Below, one piece after another: positions 52,270 to 61,846 of a DNA stretch of 64,000 bases. The position numbers and the translations under genes were made by a program. Below the pieces are notes generated by a model, which saw only the letters and a list, made by a program, of their open reading frames with translations, was not told where the DNA came from and ran no database searches. How positions within the stretch are numbered: the stretch's first letter is position 1; each line of letters begins with the position of its first letter. Source of the stretch: Streptosporangium sp. NBC_01495 (GTDB taxonomy: Bacteria > Actinomycetota > Actinomycetes > Streptosporangiales > Streptosporangiaceae); NCBI RefSeq assembly GCF_036250735.1, contig NZ_CP109430.1:2852001-2916000 (forward strand), read 5' to 3'.

Positions 52270-53397
52270 ATGCGGGTGTTGCACACATCGGACTGGCACC
52301 TGGGCCGCTCGTTCCACCGGGAGAGTCTCCTGGCCGCCCAGGGCGTCTTCGTCGACCACCTGATCGAGACGGTCAGGTCGGAGCGGATCGACGTGGTCGC
52401 GGTCTCCGGTGACGTCTACGACCGGGCGCTGCCCTCGGTCGACGCGGTCGACCTGTGCAACCAGGCGCTGCGACGGCTGGTCGACACCCGCGTGCGCACC
52501 GTGCTGATCAGCGGCAACCACGACTCGGCCCGCCGCCTCGGCTTCGGCGCCGACCTCATCGACGCGGCGGGCGTCCACCTGCGCACCGACCCGGGACGGG
52601 TCGGCGAGCCGGTCGTCGTCGGCGACGTCGCCTTCTACGGCATCCCCTACCTGGAGCCTGAGCTGGTACGCGTCCCCTGGGAGCTGTCCGAGCGCACCCA
52701 CACCGCCGCGATCGAGCACGCCATGTCCCTGGTCCGCGCCGACCTCGGGCGGCGCGGCTCCCGGTCGGTGGTCCTCGCCCACGCGTTCGTGACCGGGGGG
52801 CGGGGCAGCGACAGCGAGCGCGACATCAGCGTGGGAGGCGTCGCGCACGTCCCGGTGCGCGCCTTCGACGGCGTCGACTACGTGGCGCTCGGCCACCTGC
52901 ACGGCCGCCAGCGGATGAGCGAGACCGTCCGCTACTCCGGTTCCCCGATCGCCTACTCCTTCTCCGAGACCGGCCAGACGAAGGGCTCCTGGGTGGTCGA
53001 CATCGGCCCCGGCGGATACGAGGGCGCCGAGTTCGTCGAGGCCCCGGTGCCCCGGCCGGTCAGCCGTCTCACCGGCCGCATCGACGACCTGCTCGCCGCG
53101 CCCGAGCACGCCCGTCACGAGGACCACTGGCTCCAGGTGACGCTCGTCGACCGGATCCGGCCCAAGGGCGCGATGGAGCGCCTTCGGTCCCGCTTCCCGC
53201 ACACGCTCGCCCTGTCCTTCGAACCCGAGGGCGGCGTCCACGAGACCGTGACCCGCGCCAGGGCGGCCGGGCGCCCCGAGATCGACGTCGCCCTCGACTT
53301 CGTCCGCGAGGTGCGCGGCGAGGCCGCCGACCCCGACGAGACCCGGTTGCTGCGGGAGGCCGTGGAGTTCTCCCGCATGAAGGAGGCGAAGGCGTAG
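52270..53397 (+). CDS. sbcD: Exonuclease subunit SbcD
   Basis: 375 aa. All five metallophosphoesterase motifs are present: TSDWHLG (7-13), SGDVYDRA (~46-53), SGNHDSARR (~80-88), VLAHAF (~156-161) and GHLHGRQ (~200-206). This is the Mre11-like nuclease subunit that, with SbcC, cuts DNA hairpins and protein-blocked ends. The stop TAG is followed immediately by the SbcC ATG, so the two are expressed together. A short divergent gap (52099-52269) separates it from the hydrolase gene. Confidence 0.96.
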   Translation: MRVLHTSDWHLGRSFHRESLLAAQGVFVDHLIETVRSERIDVVAVSGDVYDRALPSVDAVDLCNQALRRLVDTRVRTVLISGNHDSARRLGFGADLIDAAGVHLRTDPGRVGEPVVVGDVAFYGIPYLEPELVRVPWELSERTHTAAIEHAMSLVRADLGRRGSRSVVLAHAFVTGGRGSDSERDISVGGVAHVPVRAFDGVDYVALGHLHGRQRMSETVRYSGSPIAYSFSETGQTKGSWVVDIGPGGYEGAEFVEAPVPRPVSRLTGRIDDLLAAPEHARHEDHWLQVTLVDRIRPKGAMERLRSRFPHTLALSFEPEGGVHETVTRARAAGRPEIDVALDFVREVRGEAADPDETRLLREAVEFSRMKEAKA

Positions 53398-56300
53398 ATG
53401 CGTCCGCACCGTCTGTGGATCACCGCGTTCGGCTCCTTCCCCGGTGAGGAGCAGGTCGACTTCGACGCCCTCACCGAGGCGGGGCTGTTCCTGATCCACG
53501 GCCCCACCGGCGCGGGCAAGACCACCGTGCTCGACGCGCTCTGCTACGCCCTGTACGGCAGGGTGCCCGGCAGGCGCGACAGCGCCAAGAGCCTGCGCTG
53601 CGACCACGCGCCCCCGGGCCGGGGGCCCAGCGTGGCACTGGAGGTCACGGTCAGGGGCCGCAGGTTGAAGATCACCCGGTCACCGGCCTGGCAGCGTCCC
53701 AAGCTCAGGGGCACCGGCACGACCAGGGAGAACGAGAAGGCCCTGCTCCAGGAGCTCGCGCCCTCCGGGGAGTGGGTGGGGCTGACGACCAGGGTCGACG
53801 AGGCCGGGGAGTTCGTCGGCACCCTGCTCGGTATGAACGCCGAGCAGTTCCTCCAGGTCGCGATGCTGCCCCAGGGAGACTTCGCCAAGTTCCTGCGCGC
53901 CGACGGTGAGGAGCGCCGCAAGGTCCTGGAGCGCCTGTTCTCGGTGAAGATCTACGCCACCGCCGAGTCCTGGCTCGCCGAGCAGCGCACCGAGGCGTAC
54001 CGCGAGCAGCAGACCCTCCGCCAGGAGGTCGACTTCGCCGTCAAGCGCCTGGAGGAGGCCGCTGGCCCCGTCTTCTTGACCGCGCTGGCCGATCTCCCCG
54101 AACCCGGGGTCTCCGTGGAGGACGACCCGCTGGGGTGGGCCCACGCGCTTGAGGACCTCGCGCGCCTGGAGGCCGCGCGGCTGGGCGGGGAGGGAGCCGA
54201 AGGCGAGGCCGCCGTACGGCGGGCGCGCGAGAGCCTGGAACGCGGGGCCGCGCTGGCCGACCGGCGGCGGCGCCACGCCGAGGCGCTGACCAGGAGCCGG
54301 GCGCTGGAGGAGACAGCCGAGGAGCGCGCGGACCTGGAGACCATCCTGGAGGAGGCCGCGGCCGCCGACCGGGTGCTGCCGCTGATCCAGGGTGCCGAGC
54401 AGCGCGCCGAGGCCGCGTCCAAGGCCCACCACCTGGCCGCCGACGCCGTCGCCCGCGCCCTTCCCCTCCTCGGCGCGCCCCTCGACCGGTGGGGCGCCGT
54501 CCGCGACCGTACCGGCACCGCTCGCGGCGGCGGCGACGGCGGCGACGGTACGGCAGGCGCGGCCCACGGCGGCGACGTTCGTGGTCACGTGGCCGACGGT
54601 GTTTACGACGACGTTCGTGGTCACGCGGGTGACGGCGTCCATGACGACGTCCGTGATGATGTTCGTGACCACGCGGCCGACGATGTCCGTGACCACACGG
54701 ACGCCGGCGCGGACCGTCGTCACGCCGTGCTCGGCCACCTGGTCGCACTGGAGCGCGACCGCCAGAGCGAGATCACCCGCCTGGATGAGCTGCGCGCGGA
54801 GGAGTCACGCCTGGCGGGAATCGTCCGGGAGCGGGAGAGGACCGCTCGCGAGATCGCCGAGTTGACCGCCGAGCAGGCCGAGGTCGACACCCGCCTGGAG
54901 GTCCTTCCCGGTCTCCGCCGGGAGCTGGACGAACGTCTCACCGCCGCGCGCCTGGACGCGGCCCGCGTTCCCGCCGCCGAGTCGGCGGTGGAGGGCGCCG
55001 CCACCCGCCTCCGGGCGGCCGAGCACCGCGACCGTCTCGCCGCCGACCTGTCCGCCGCCCGCGCCGACCTCGCCGCCAGACTGGCCGCCTTCCCCCCGGA
55101 GGTTCGTGAGGCCCTCCCCGAGGGGATTCGCGACGACGCCCCGGCCGAGGCTCACGACGCGCTCGGCGCTCTCGGCGCCGGGATCCGCCACGGGTCTTTC
55201 GGCGGAGACCACAGCACGCTCGGGGCCGGTTTCCGCCGCGACGGTGCCGAGGCCGATCCGCTCGTCGGCCCCGATGAGATCAATGAGGCCCTCGATCCCG
55301 GTGAGATTCGCGAGGTCCTCACCGCCAGGGAGAGGGAGTGCGGGCGGGAGCTGGCCGGGCTGGAGGGGCTGCGGGTCGAGGAGACCCGGCTGGCCGAGCT
55401 CGACGGGCTGATCGCCGCGCTCGACACCGAGCTCCCGGAGGTGGCCCGGCAGGAGGCCGAGGTCCGCGAGATCCTGGAGCGGCTGCCCGCCGCGTCGGCG
55501 GAGGCGTCCGCCCGGCTGGGTGAGGCCAGGGCCGCCGCGGCGGGGATCCCGGCGGCACGGGCGAGCACCGAGACCGCCGCCGCGGTGCTCGCCGCGGCAC
55601 GGCGCCGCGAGATACTCCGTGTCGAGCTGGAGTCCGCGCGCGCCGCGCAGACCGAGGCCGTCGACCTCGCCCAGACGCTCCGCGACCGGCACCTGGACAT
55701 CCGGCGGTCCAGGATCGACGGCATGGCCGCGGAGCTCGCCGCCAAGCTCGCCCCCGGCCACCCCTGCGCGGTCTGCGGCTCACCCGACCACCCCGCCCCC
55801 GCCGCCCCGGCCGACCGGGCGCCCACCGCCGACGACGAGCGCGCCGCCCAGGGGGCCTACGAGGCGGCCATGGAACGGCGCCAGGCCGCGGGAACCACCG
55901 TCACGACGCTGGTCTCCCGCCTCGACGAGGCACTCGCCGTCGCCGGGGACGTGACCGGGGAGGAGGCGGGGGAGATCCTCGCCGAGGCGGGCCGGAAGCT
56001 GGAGTCGCTGACCTCCGCCGCGAGCGCCGAGGAGACCCTCGCTGCCGAGGTGGAGCGGATCGCCGCCGAGCTGGACGGCGCGCGGACCCGGGCCGCGGAG
56101 ATCGACCGGCGGCTCGCCGAGGGTCACGCCCGCCGTACGGGCTGGCAGGCCGAGCGCGAGCGCCTCACCGCCCGCCTGGACGTCGCCCGGGGTACCGATC
56201 CCACGGTGCGGGCCCGCCGCGACCGCCTGGCACGGGAGGCCGCGCACCTGTCCTCCGCGCTCACCGCCGCGACCCGCGCCCTCGAGGTCGCAGCGGCCCA

Positions 56301-57588
56301 CCGCGAGGCGAGCGACAGGACGGGCCTGGCCGTACGGGACGCCGAGGGCGAGCTCACCGAGGCGGAGCGGGCACTGGCCGCGCTCCGCGAGTCGGCGGGG
56401 GCCGAGACGGTGCTGGCGGCCGAGGCCGGGCGGATCGCCGCCGAGTTCGAGCGGCTCGGGGAGCGCTCGCGAGAGCTCGCCGTCGGGCTCGCCTCCCGCC
56501 GCACGAACGTCGAAAGGCTTGGCGCCGACGCCGAGCGGCTGGCCGGGCGCATCGACGAGGCGCGAGGCCAGGACCCGACGCTGGCCGCCAGACTGGACCG
56601 GCTGGCCGACGAGGCCGCGCTGCTGCGGGAGGCCGTCGAGGCGGTCAGGGACGAGCGGGTCACCGCCGCCGAGCTCGTGACGGCCAGAGACCGGGCGCTG
56701 GGCGCGGTCGTCGAGGCGGGCTTTTTCGGGCTCGACGACGCCCGCGCGGCCTTTCGCTCTCCTACGGAACGGGAGGAGAAGGCCGCCCGGCTCCGCGAGC
56801 TCGCCCAGGAGGGCGCCGCGGTCGCCGCGATGCTCGCCGACCCCGAGCTGGTCGCCGCCGCGGCCGAGCCCGAACCCGACCTCGCCGGGCTGCGCGACGC
56901 GCGGGACGCGGCCGACGCCGCCCACGCCCGCCTGCTGTCCGAGCGGGACCGGGGCGAGGCCCGGCTGGCCCGGCTGGCCGCGCTCCGCGTCGAGCTGGCC
57001 GCCTGCCGGCGACGCTGGGAGCCCGCCGACGAGCGGCACCGCCTGACCGAACGGCTCGCCACCCTGACCGGCGGAAACTCCACCGACAACCGGTGGAAGA
57101 TGCGGCTGTCGTCCTATGTGCTCGGCGAGCGCCTCAGCCAGGTGGTCGAGTCGGCCAACGAGCGGCTCGACCACATGTCGGGCGGGCGCTATCTCCTGGA
57201 ACACAACCGCGACCGCTCGGCCGGAGACCGGAGCAGGTCCGGCGGCGGGCTCGGCCTGCACATCCTGGACAGCTGGACCGGCGTGGGCCGCGACCCGGCG
57301 ACCCTCTCCGGCGGCGAGAGCTTCATCACCTCGCTCGCCCTCGCCCTCGGCCTGGCCGACGTGGTCAGCGCCGAGGCCGGGGGAGTGGACCTCGGCACGC
57401 TCTTCGTCGACGAGGGCTTCGGCACCCTGGACGAGGACACCCTCGACGGGGTGCTCGACATCCTCGACGGCCTGCGCGACGGCGGCCGGGCGGTCGGCAT
57501 CGTCAGCCACGTAGCCGAGCTGCGCACCCGGGTGCCCGCGCAGCTGCACATCCGCAAGGAGCGCCGGGGTTCGACCGTCCGCCAGTGA
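53398..57588 (+). CDS. sbcC: Exonuclease subunit SbcC, enlarged
   Basis: 1396 aa. Walker A GPTGAGKTT at 35-43, Q-loop region near 145, zinc hook HPCAVCGSPDHP with C790 and C793, ABC signature LSGGESF at ~1303 and Walker B LFVDEGF at 1335-1341. Long Ala/Glu/Arg coiled coils link the heads to the hook. It is a Rad50-like ATPase that drives SbcD. It is well above the usual ~1000 aa. Two inserts in the first coil contribute: a D-V-R-x-H / D-D-V-R repeat block at ~370-447 and a Gly/Asp-rich block at ~568-640. The 36-bp DNA repeat inside the first (54574 and 54610) suggests slippage growth. Confidence 0.95.
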   Translation: MRPHRLWITAFGSFPGEEQVDFDALTEAGLFLIHGPTGAGKTTVLDALCYALYGRVPGRRDSAKSLRCDHAPPGRGPSVALEVTVRGRRLKITRSPAWQRPKLRGTGTTRENEKALLQELAPSGEWVGLTTRVDEAGEFVGTLLGMNAEQFLQVAMLPQGDFAKFLRADGEERRKVLERLFSVKIYATAESWLAEQRTEAYREQQTLRQEVDFAVKRLEEAAGPVFLTALADLPEPGVSVEDDPLGWAHALEDLARLEAARLGGEGAEGEAAVRRARESLERGAALADRRRRHAEALTRSRALEETAEERADLETILEEAAAADRVLPLIQGAEQRAEAASKAHHLAADAVARALPLLGAPLDRWGAVRDRTGTARGGGDGGDGTAGAAHGGDVRGHVADGVYDDVRGHAGDGVHDDVRDDVRDHAADDVRDHTDAGADRRHAVLGHLVALERDRQSEITRLDELRAEESRLAGIVRERERTAREIAELTAEQAEVDTRLEVLPGLRRELDERLTAARLDAARVPAAESAVEGAATRLRAAEHRDRLAADLSAARADLAARLAAFPPEVREALPEGIRDDAPAEAHDALGALGAGIRHGSFGGDHSTLGAGFRRDGAEADPLVGPDEINEALDPGEIREVLTARERECGRELAGLEGLRVEETRLAELDGLIAALDTELPEVARQEAEVREILERLPAASAEASARLGEARAAAAGIPAARASTETAAAVLAAARRREILRVELESARAAQTEAVDLAQTLRDRHLDIRRSRIDGMAAELAAKLAPGHPCAVCGSPDHPAPAAPADRAPTADDERAAQGAYEAAMERRQAAGTTVTTLVSRLDEALAVAGDVTGEEAGEILAEAGRKLESLTSAASAEETLAAEVERIAAELDGARTRAAEIDRRLAEGHARRTGWQAERERLTARLDVARGTDPTVRARRDRLAREAAHLSSALTAATRALEVAAAHREASDRTGLAVRDAEGELTEAERALAALRESAGAETVLAAEAGRIAAEFERLGERSRELAVGLASRRTNVERLGADAERLAGRIDEARGQDPTLAARLDRLADEAALLREAVEAVRDERVTAAELVTARDRALGAVVEAGFFGLDDARAAFRSPTEREEKAARLRELAQEGAAVAAMLADPELVAAAAEPEPDLAGLRDARDAADAAHARLLSERDRGEARLARLAALRVELAACRRRWEPADERHRLTERLATLTGGNSTDNRWKMRLSSYVLGERLSQVVESANERLDHMSGGRYLLEHNRDRSAGDRSRSGGGLGLHILDSWTGVGRDPATLSGGESFITSLALALGLADVVSAEAGGVDLGTLFVDEGFGTLDEDTLDGVLDILDGLRDGGRAVGIVSHVAELRTRVPAQLHIRKERRGSTVRQ

Positions 57589-57788
57589 GCAGGGGGAGCG
57601 GTCACCGTGGCGCGGCGGGAACAACAAACTTCGGGGACGTGTTCGTGCCGGGCTCGCGCCGGTACGTCGACCCGGGCACCTACCTGCCGCCCCCCGGAGG
57701 GGGGAGCCGCGCCGGGAGGAGTTCCGCGTCCTGGTCCGCAAGCCCGCCGGCGCCGCCCCGGCGATCGAGCGTGGGCATCGCATCATGC

Positions 57789-58694
57789 CTACGACAGGCG
57801 GGGGCCGAGAGCCTGGAAGGCTTCCACGAGGGCGTGAACGGCGCCGCGCCGGTCGGTGCGCCGGCGTGCGGCGTGAAAGACCACGGGAGCGGCGCCGGTC
57901 AGCGTCACCGCACGCAGGTCAGAGCCCAGGAGCGGAGCCATTTCCGCAACGGTGGTCATCACGGCTGTCTCATCGGCGGTCTGGCGCAGGACGTGGGTGA
58001 GGTCCCCGGCGTCGATCTCGACCAGGCGCGCCTCGCGGCGTGGCCGCACGTCCCCGAGCCAGAACTGGCTCATCCACTCGTCGGCGCCGGCCGGGTTGTA
58101 CAGGATCGGTTGCTCGCTGAAGTCCTCCACGTTCATCGCCTCGGCGCCGGCGAGGGGGTGCCGGGCGCCGACCACGCCGATGCGCTCGGTGGTCATCGTC
58201 AGGGGGTATGAGTCCACGTCGGGATGTCGCACGGGCGCGGTGGTCCACAGGACGTCCACCCGATGCTCGGGCAGGCAGCGGGTGAGCGCCGGAAAGGGAA
58301 CGTCCCGGCTCACCAGCCGGGCCTCGGGGAAGTTGCGGCGGACCTCTCGGGCGAGACCGGTCATGTCGGTTCGTCTAAGGAGCGCGCCGATGCCGGCGGG
58401 GACACCGACCCGCAGTGTGTACCGGGCGGGTGCGGCCCGAGCACTGTCACGGGCGGCGTTGGCCTGAGCGATCAGGGGTTCGGCGGCGGTCGCGAACCGC
58501 CGGCCCGCGGAGGTCACGGCGAACACACCCGCGGGACCCCTCTCGACGAGGGTGACCCCGACCTGTCCTTCCAGACGCTGGATGCGCTTGGTCAACGCCG
58601 ACGAGGTCAGGTGCAGCCGCACGGCCGCCCGCCCGTAGTGCCTCTCCTGCACCAGCACCAGGAAGTTGGCGACCAGACCGAGATCCAGATCCAT
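57789..58694 (-). CDS. LysR-family transcriptional regulator
   Basis: 301 aa. N-terminal winged helix (LVANFLVLVQERHYGRAAVRLHLTSSALTKRIQRLEGQVGVTLVERG, shown by LTSSALTKRIQRLE at ~29-42) and a periplasmic-binding-type effector domain (YTLRVGVPAGIGALL from ~93). Full length for the family. The regulated gene is not evident: LysR targets are usually divergent, but 58695-59091 holds no gene and the next plus-strand gene encodes a small secreted protein. Between it and sbcC (57589-57788) there is only a Pro/Arg-rich stretch without a supported gene. Confidence 0.92.
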   Translation of the reverse strand: MDLDLGLVANFLVLVQERHYGRAAVRLHLTSSALTKRIQRLEGQVGVTLVERGPAGVFAVTSAGRRFATAAEPLIAQANAARDSARAAPARYTLRVGVPAGIGALLRRTDMTGLAREVRRNFPEARLVSRDVPFPALTRCLPEHRVDVLWTTAPVRHPDVDSYPLTMTTERIGVVGARHPLAGAEAMNVEDFSEQPILYNPAGADEWMSQFWLGDVRPRREARLVEIDAGDLTHVLRQTADETAVMTTVAEMAPLLGSDLRAVTLTGAAPVVFHAARRRTDRRGAVHALVEAFQALGPRLS

Positions 58695-59091
58695 GCGTAC
58701 CTCTGCGGTGTGGATGAGCCGGGCGACCGACTCAAGATTCCGAGTCAGGGATATCGGCTCAGCGGTCGCTACTTTGATTCTCCGGCGGCTGTCAAGACCC
58801 GGTTCCTCATTGGAAGGAGGAGGAGGTCACGCCCCGCCGATGCGCGTAGAACAAAGTCACCGGTCAAAGGACAAGGCCGTGATCGACTTTGTTGTGCAGG
58901 CTCTCACGGGAGGTGATCCTCGAACGCATAAGGAACGTGGCGTCTTCGCCGAAAATGCCCGAAATGGAGATCCGAAACTCGATCCTGGAACGTGACCTAG
59001 GCCCATCTCCCAAAGCACCGCCGCTCATCCCGCATGGGAAATCGCCCGCCACCGACAGTGGTAGATCATACTCGCCGAAAGGACGAAACGA
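58695..59091. other. Intergenic region, no supported gene
   Basis: 397 bp with lower GC than neighbours. Short frames are present on both strands but lack ribosome sites and family features. It should contain the LysR promoter and that of the secreted protein gene; AAGGAC at ~59078 is the ribosome site of the latter. Confidence 0.4.
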
Positions 59092-59511
59092 ATGATGGAC
59101 ATCCTGCGGAAGTCTCGCCTGGGACTGATGCTCGCAGCGATCGTCGTGGTCTTCTCAGTGACCATCCCGGCCACCGCCACCGCCACCACGATCAATGCTC
59201 CGCTGAGCTGGCACTCGGGCTTCTTCGTCAAGAACATCTGCTACGAGGACGCCCGCTCGTTCTCCCAGGGCGCACTGAAGCGCCACGGGTACCGCACCGT
59301 CTACAACCCGCCCAATGCCGTTCTGGGTAGCAACGGCACCACCATCGTCGAGGTTTCCTACGCTCCGGCGCAGACCAGTTACAGGCCGGGCACGATCGCC
59401 AAGGTCCACTTCACCGTGACCGCCGTCTCCAACACCTCAAGTCTGGCCGAGATCGCCCGCAACCGTGTCCGCGAGAGCATCGTCAGGCAGGGCTACTTCG
59501 ACTACTGCTGA
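59092..59511 (+). CDS. Small secreted protein of unknown function
   Basis: 139 aa from ATG 59092 (or ATG 59095). Signal peptide at ~1-32 (KSRLGLMLAAIVVVFSVTIPATATA). The mature ~105 residues begin INAPLSWHSGFFVKNICYEDA, contain two Cys (one near the start, one the last residue, DYC) that could form a disulfide, and a central VEVSYAP strand; fold unrecognised. The nearby secreted-protein genes at 59624 and 60173 suggest a cluster of small exported proteins. Confidence 0.7.
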   Translation: MMDILRKSRLGLMLAAIVVVFSVTIPATATATTINAPLSWHSGFFVKNICYEDARSFSQGALKRHGYRTVYNPPNAVLGSNGTTIVEVSYAPAQTSYRPGTIAKVHFTVTAVSNTSSLAEIARNRVRESIVRQGYFDYC

Positions 59512-59623
59512 TCACCGGTGAGGAGAGTCCGTACGACTGATGCGCAGGGCCTGGACAGGCCACCAGGCTTCACCTGAATCATCCAGCGGCGGCTTCCAGT
59601 GCCAGAAAAGCGCCATAAATATC

Positions 59624-59754
59624 ATGAAAAGGATCCGCAGGATCCTGGTCGCAGGCATGACCATGGGGTGCACTCATGCTGACCGCCGCGGTGACGGCAG
59701 CCGCCCGCAGTTGCTGTCGTTGTTTTGCCGCACCCGCCGCACCCGCCGCACCTG
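59624..59754 (+). pseudogene. Decayed secreted-protein gene, frameshifted in its signal peptide
   Basis: ATG 59624 opens MKRIRRILVAGMTMG, a typical signal-peptide start, but the hydrophobic continuation ALMLTAAVTAAAR is in another frame: removing one T near 59672 restores it. After ~30 codons the sequence becomes Ala/Pro repeats and then meets a transposase fragment. Best read as a broken exported protein gene. Confidence 0.5.
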
Positions 59755-59910
59755 CCACACCACCCTTGCCCAGCGGGCGATCGACGCCAAGACCAGCGAG
59801 GTTCCCGAGTTGAAGCCGCTGATCGCCGACGTGAACATGGCCGGCTGGGTGCTCACCGCCGACGCGCTCCACACGGTCCGCGAGAGCGCCCGGCACCTGG
59901 CTCGTCGCTC
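59755..59910 (+). pseudogene. ISAs1-family transposase fragment
   Basis: About 50 codons encode AIDAKTSEVPELKPLIADVN and WVLTADALHTVRESARHLA, the segment around the second catalytic Asp (TADALHT) of ISAs1-type transposases. Nothing else of the element is visible on either side, so it is a relic. From 59911 to 60172 I see no gene. Confidence 0.65.
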
Positions 59911-60172
59911 ATCGGATCTCCGTGGTCGCCGGCATCGACGGCGCTGAATCAGCCGGCGCGGGCCGGAAGCCTCGTTGGAGGCTCCCGGCCCGCGCCCGGT
60001 CACGAAGTGGTGACCCTCGCGTCATACTGCATTCGGTGAATTCGGTGTCGTCGTTGAACGGCACACCGCAGCGTTTGCAGTACACCGCCGCGAGCTTTTC
60101 TCACACCTCGTGAGAAGGTATTGATTACAAAAGACGGAAGCTGACTTCTGCCGATCTAGGCCTTGTCTGCGG

Positions 60173-60469
60173 TCAGCAGCTGACTACGCCGTCGAAGTCA
60201 CCGATGAAGTACCAGGTGTGCCTCCATGACTGGCCGGGCGCGAGGGTGCGGCAGCTGCTGTCGTTCCAGTTTTCGACGATTACCTTGACGCGCTGCGACG
60301 TAGTGCAATTGTTCACGACAAGAACCGACTCCGAGTCGGTGTGGCCGTAGATGCTTACGCAGCCCGGCAAAGCCGCCGCTTGAGCGGGAGAGGCCGCGAC
60401 TGACAAGAAGGATCCTAAGCCCAGTGCCAGCATTGCCGAAGTCGTTACGAGGCGACGCACGATGCCCAT
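60173..60469 (-). CDS. Small secreted protein with tendamistat-like (alpha-amylase inhibitor) fold
   Basis: 98 aa from ATG 60469 (AAGGG upstream). Signal peptide 1-32 ending SPAQA. The mature ~65 residues have four Cys in the tendamistat order and similar spacing: CVSIYG, NNCTTSQRVKVIVEN, SSCRTLAPGQS and the final VVSC. The C-V-x-[IL]-Y, V-K-V and A-P-G-Q words match the alpha-amylase inhibitor family. The W-R-Y contact triad of tendamistat between the first two Cys is missing (GHTDSES instead), so amylase inhibition is doubtful. Stands alone; no gene in 60470-60674. Confidence 0.65.
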   Translation of the reverse strand: MGIVRRLVTTSAMLALGLGSFLSVAASPAQAAALPGCVSIYGHTDSESVLVVNNCTTSQRVKVIVENWNDSSCRTLAPGQSWRHTWYFIGDFDGVVSC

Positions 60470-60554
60470 GAACTGTTTCCCTTTCCGTAGACCCGCTTTC
60501 CGTTCTGGTTGCCAATTACATGTCGGTGGCGGCGTGTGGACAATGACCGTGCGC

Positions 60555-60577
60555 GCACGGACCTTGATTGTCCGTGC
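60555..60577. promoter_or_regulatory. Inverted repeat upstream of the tendamistat-like gene
   Basis: GCACGGAC (60555-60562) and GTCCGTGC (60570-60577) form a perfect 8-bp inverted repeat with a 7-nt spacer, about 86 bp before the ATG at 60469. Possible operator; nothing else supports it. Confidence 0.35.
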
Positions 60578-60674
60578 CAAGATCCAGTCCATGCGGGATC
60601 GCCGACGCCGCCCGCACGCTGTGGTAACCACCCACTCGCCGCCCCCATGGAGGACTCCGGTATGAACCGGGCGG

Positions 60675-61736
60675 TCAGGGGGTGCGGCGCAGGGGCGGGC
60701 GGTGGGCCCAGGTGGCCCAGCGCCAGAGCCATTCCAGCGGGCCCTGGCGGTAGCGGCGCAGCCAGAGCGTGGACACCAGCAACTGGGGGACGAGAACGGC
60801 TCCCGCGATCAGGAGCACCGTCGCCGACGGCCAGCCGTCCGGTGCGCTGCCGATGAGGCGGGCGGCCACCAGGACGAGGAGCGTGGCGGACAGGTAGTTG
60901 GTCAGCGCCATCCGGCCCAGCGGCGCGAAGACCTTCTGCAGCGCCGGCCGGAGCGGCGTTCTGAGCAGGAGCAGCAGGGCGCACACGTACGCGCCCGCGA
61001 TCAGCAACCCGGCGAGGCCGAACCAGGTGTTGAAGTGGGGGGCGTCCATCCGCGTTTCGATCTGCAGCCATACAGCGGGCACCGCCCCCGCCGCGAAGAG
61101 CAGGCCCAGCGTGGCCGGCACCCGGGTGGATCGCTCGATCCGGTCGATCACCTCGTACCGGGTCAGCGTCGAGCCCAGCAGGAACAGTCCGGGCACCAGG
61201 GGAATACCGTTGCTGCCGAGGACCAGCGGCGTCACGATGAGGACGGCGGCGAGCCCCGCGACGGCCCAGCGCGGCAGCCAGGTCGAGGGCAGCAGCACCA
61301 CCAGGCCGACGACGGCGTAGATGGTGAGGATGTCGCCCCGCCACAGCAGGAACATGTGCGCCAGGCCCACGGCGAGCAGGACCAGGAGCCGCCGCAGCAG
61401 GAGCACCCGCGGACGGGGCGCGCGCTCCGTGGCGGAGTTCAGCAGCAGCGAGAAACCGACGCCGAACAGCAGGGAGAAGATCGGGAAGAAGCGCTGGTCG
61501 ACGAAGAGCCCCAGCCAGGCCAGCCCGTCGTTCTCCGGGCCCACCCCCACCACGGCCTGGTTGACCTGCGCGGTGTGGAGCATGTGGGCGATCGGTTTGA
61601 CGTTGGCCAGCAGGATTCCGCACAGGGCGAACCCACGTAGTACGTCGAGCGCGGCGACGCGTGGTCGGCCGGAGAAAGTCGTCGTGGACTGCCCCGCTCC
61701 GGTGGTCTCCGGCGTCGGGGGGAGGTCAAGTGGCAT
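60675..61736 (-). CDS. DUF418 integral membrane protein
   Basis: 353 aa with about 9-10 membrane segments. Family marks: [21 protein letters not shown] near residue 25-45, [15 protein letters not shown] near 83-97, and the DUF418 domain proper in the C-terminal half with [14 protein letters not shown] and [11 protein letters not shown] near the end. Function unknown; possibly a transporter- or acyltransferase-3-like membrane protein. ATG 61736 has GAGGT upstream. Divergent from the histidine kinase gene (110-nt gap). Confidence 0.9.
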   Translation of the reverse strand: MPLDLPPTPETTGAGQSTTTFSGRPRVAALDVLRGFALCGILLANVKPIAHMLHTAQVNQAVVGVGPENDGLAWLGLFVDQRFFPIFSLLFGVGFSLLLNSATERAPRPRVLLLRRLLVLLAVGLAHMFLLWRGDILTIYAVVGLVVLLPSTWLPRWAVAGLAAVLIVTPLVLGSNGIPLVPGLFLLGSTLTRYEVIDRIERSTRVPATLGLLFAAGAVPAVWLQIETRMDAPHFNTWFGLAGLLIAGAYVCALLLLLRTPLRPALQKVFAPLGRMALTNYLSATLLVLVAARLIGSAPDGWPSATVLLIAGAVLVPQLLVSTLWLRRYRQGPLEWLWRWATWAHRPPLRRTP

Positions 61737-61846
61737 GGGACCTCATCCTGCGGACCCCGGCCCGCTCCCACATCGGCGGAAAGCAGGGGAGGGACAGTAC
61801 TTTCGGCCGGTACAGGCCGGTGGGGTGCCTCCCATAGCCTGGCGTC

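Noticed and set aside
57589-57788. Possible gene remnant between sbcC and the LysR gene
   Set aside because: Short segments such as RYVDPGTYLPP and EEFRVLVRKPAG look protein-like but lie in different frames and match no family I can name.
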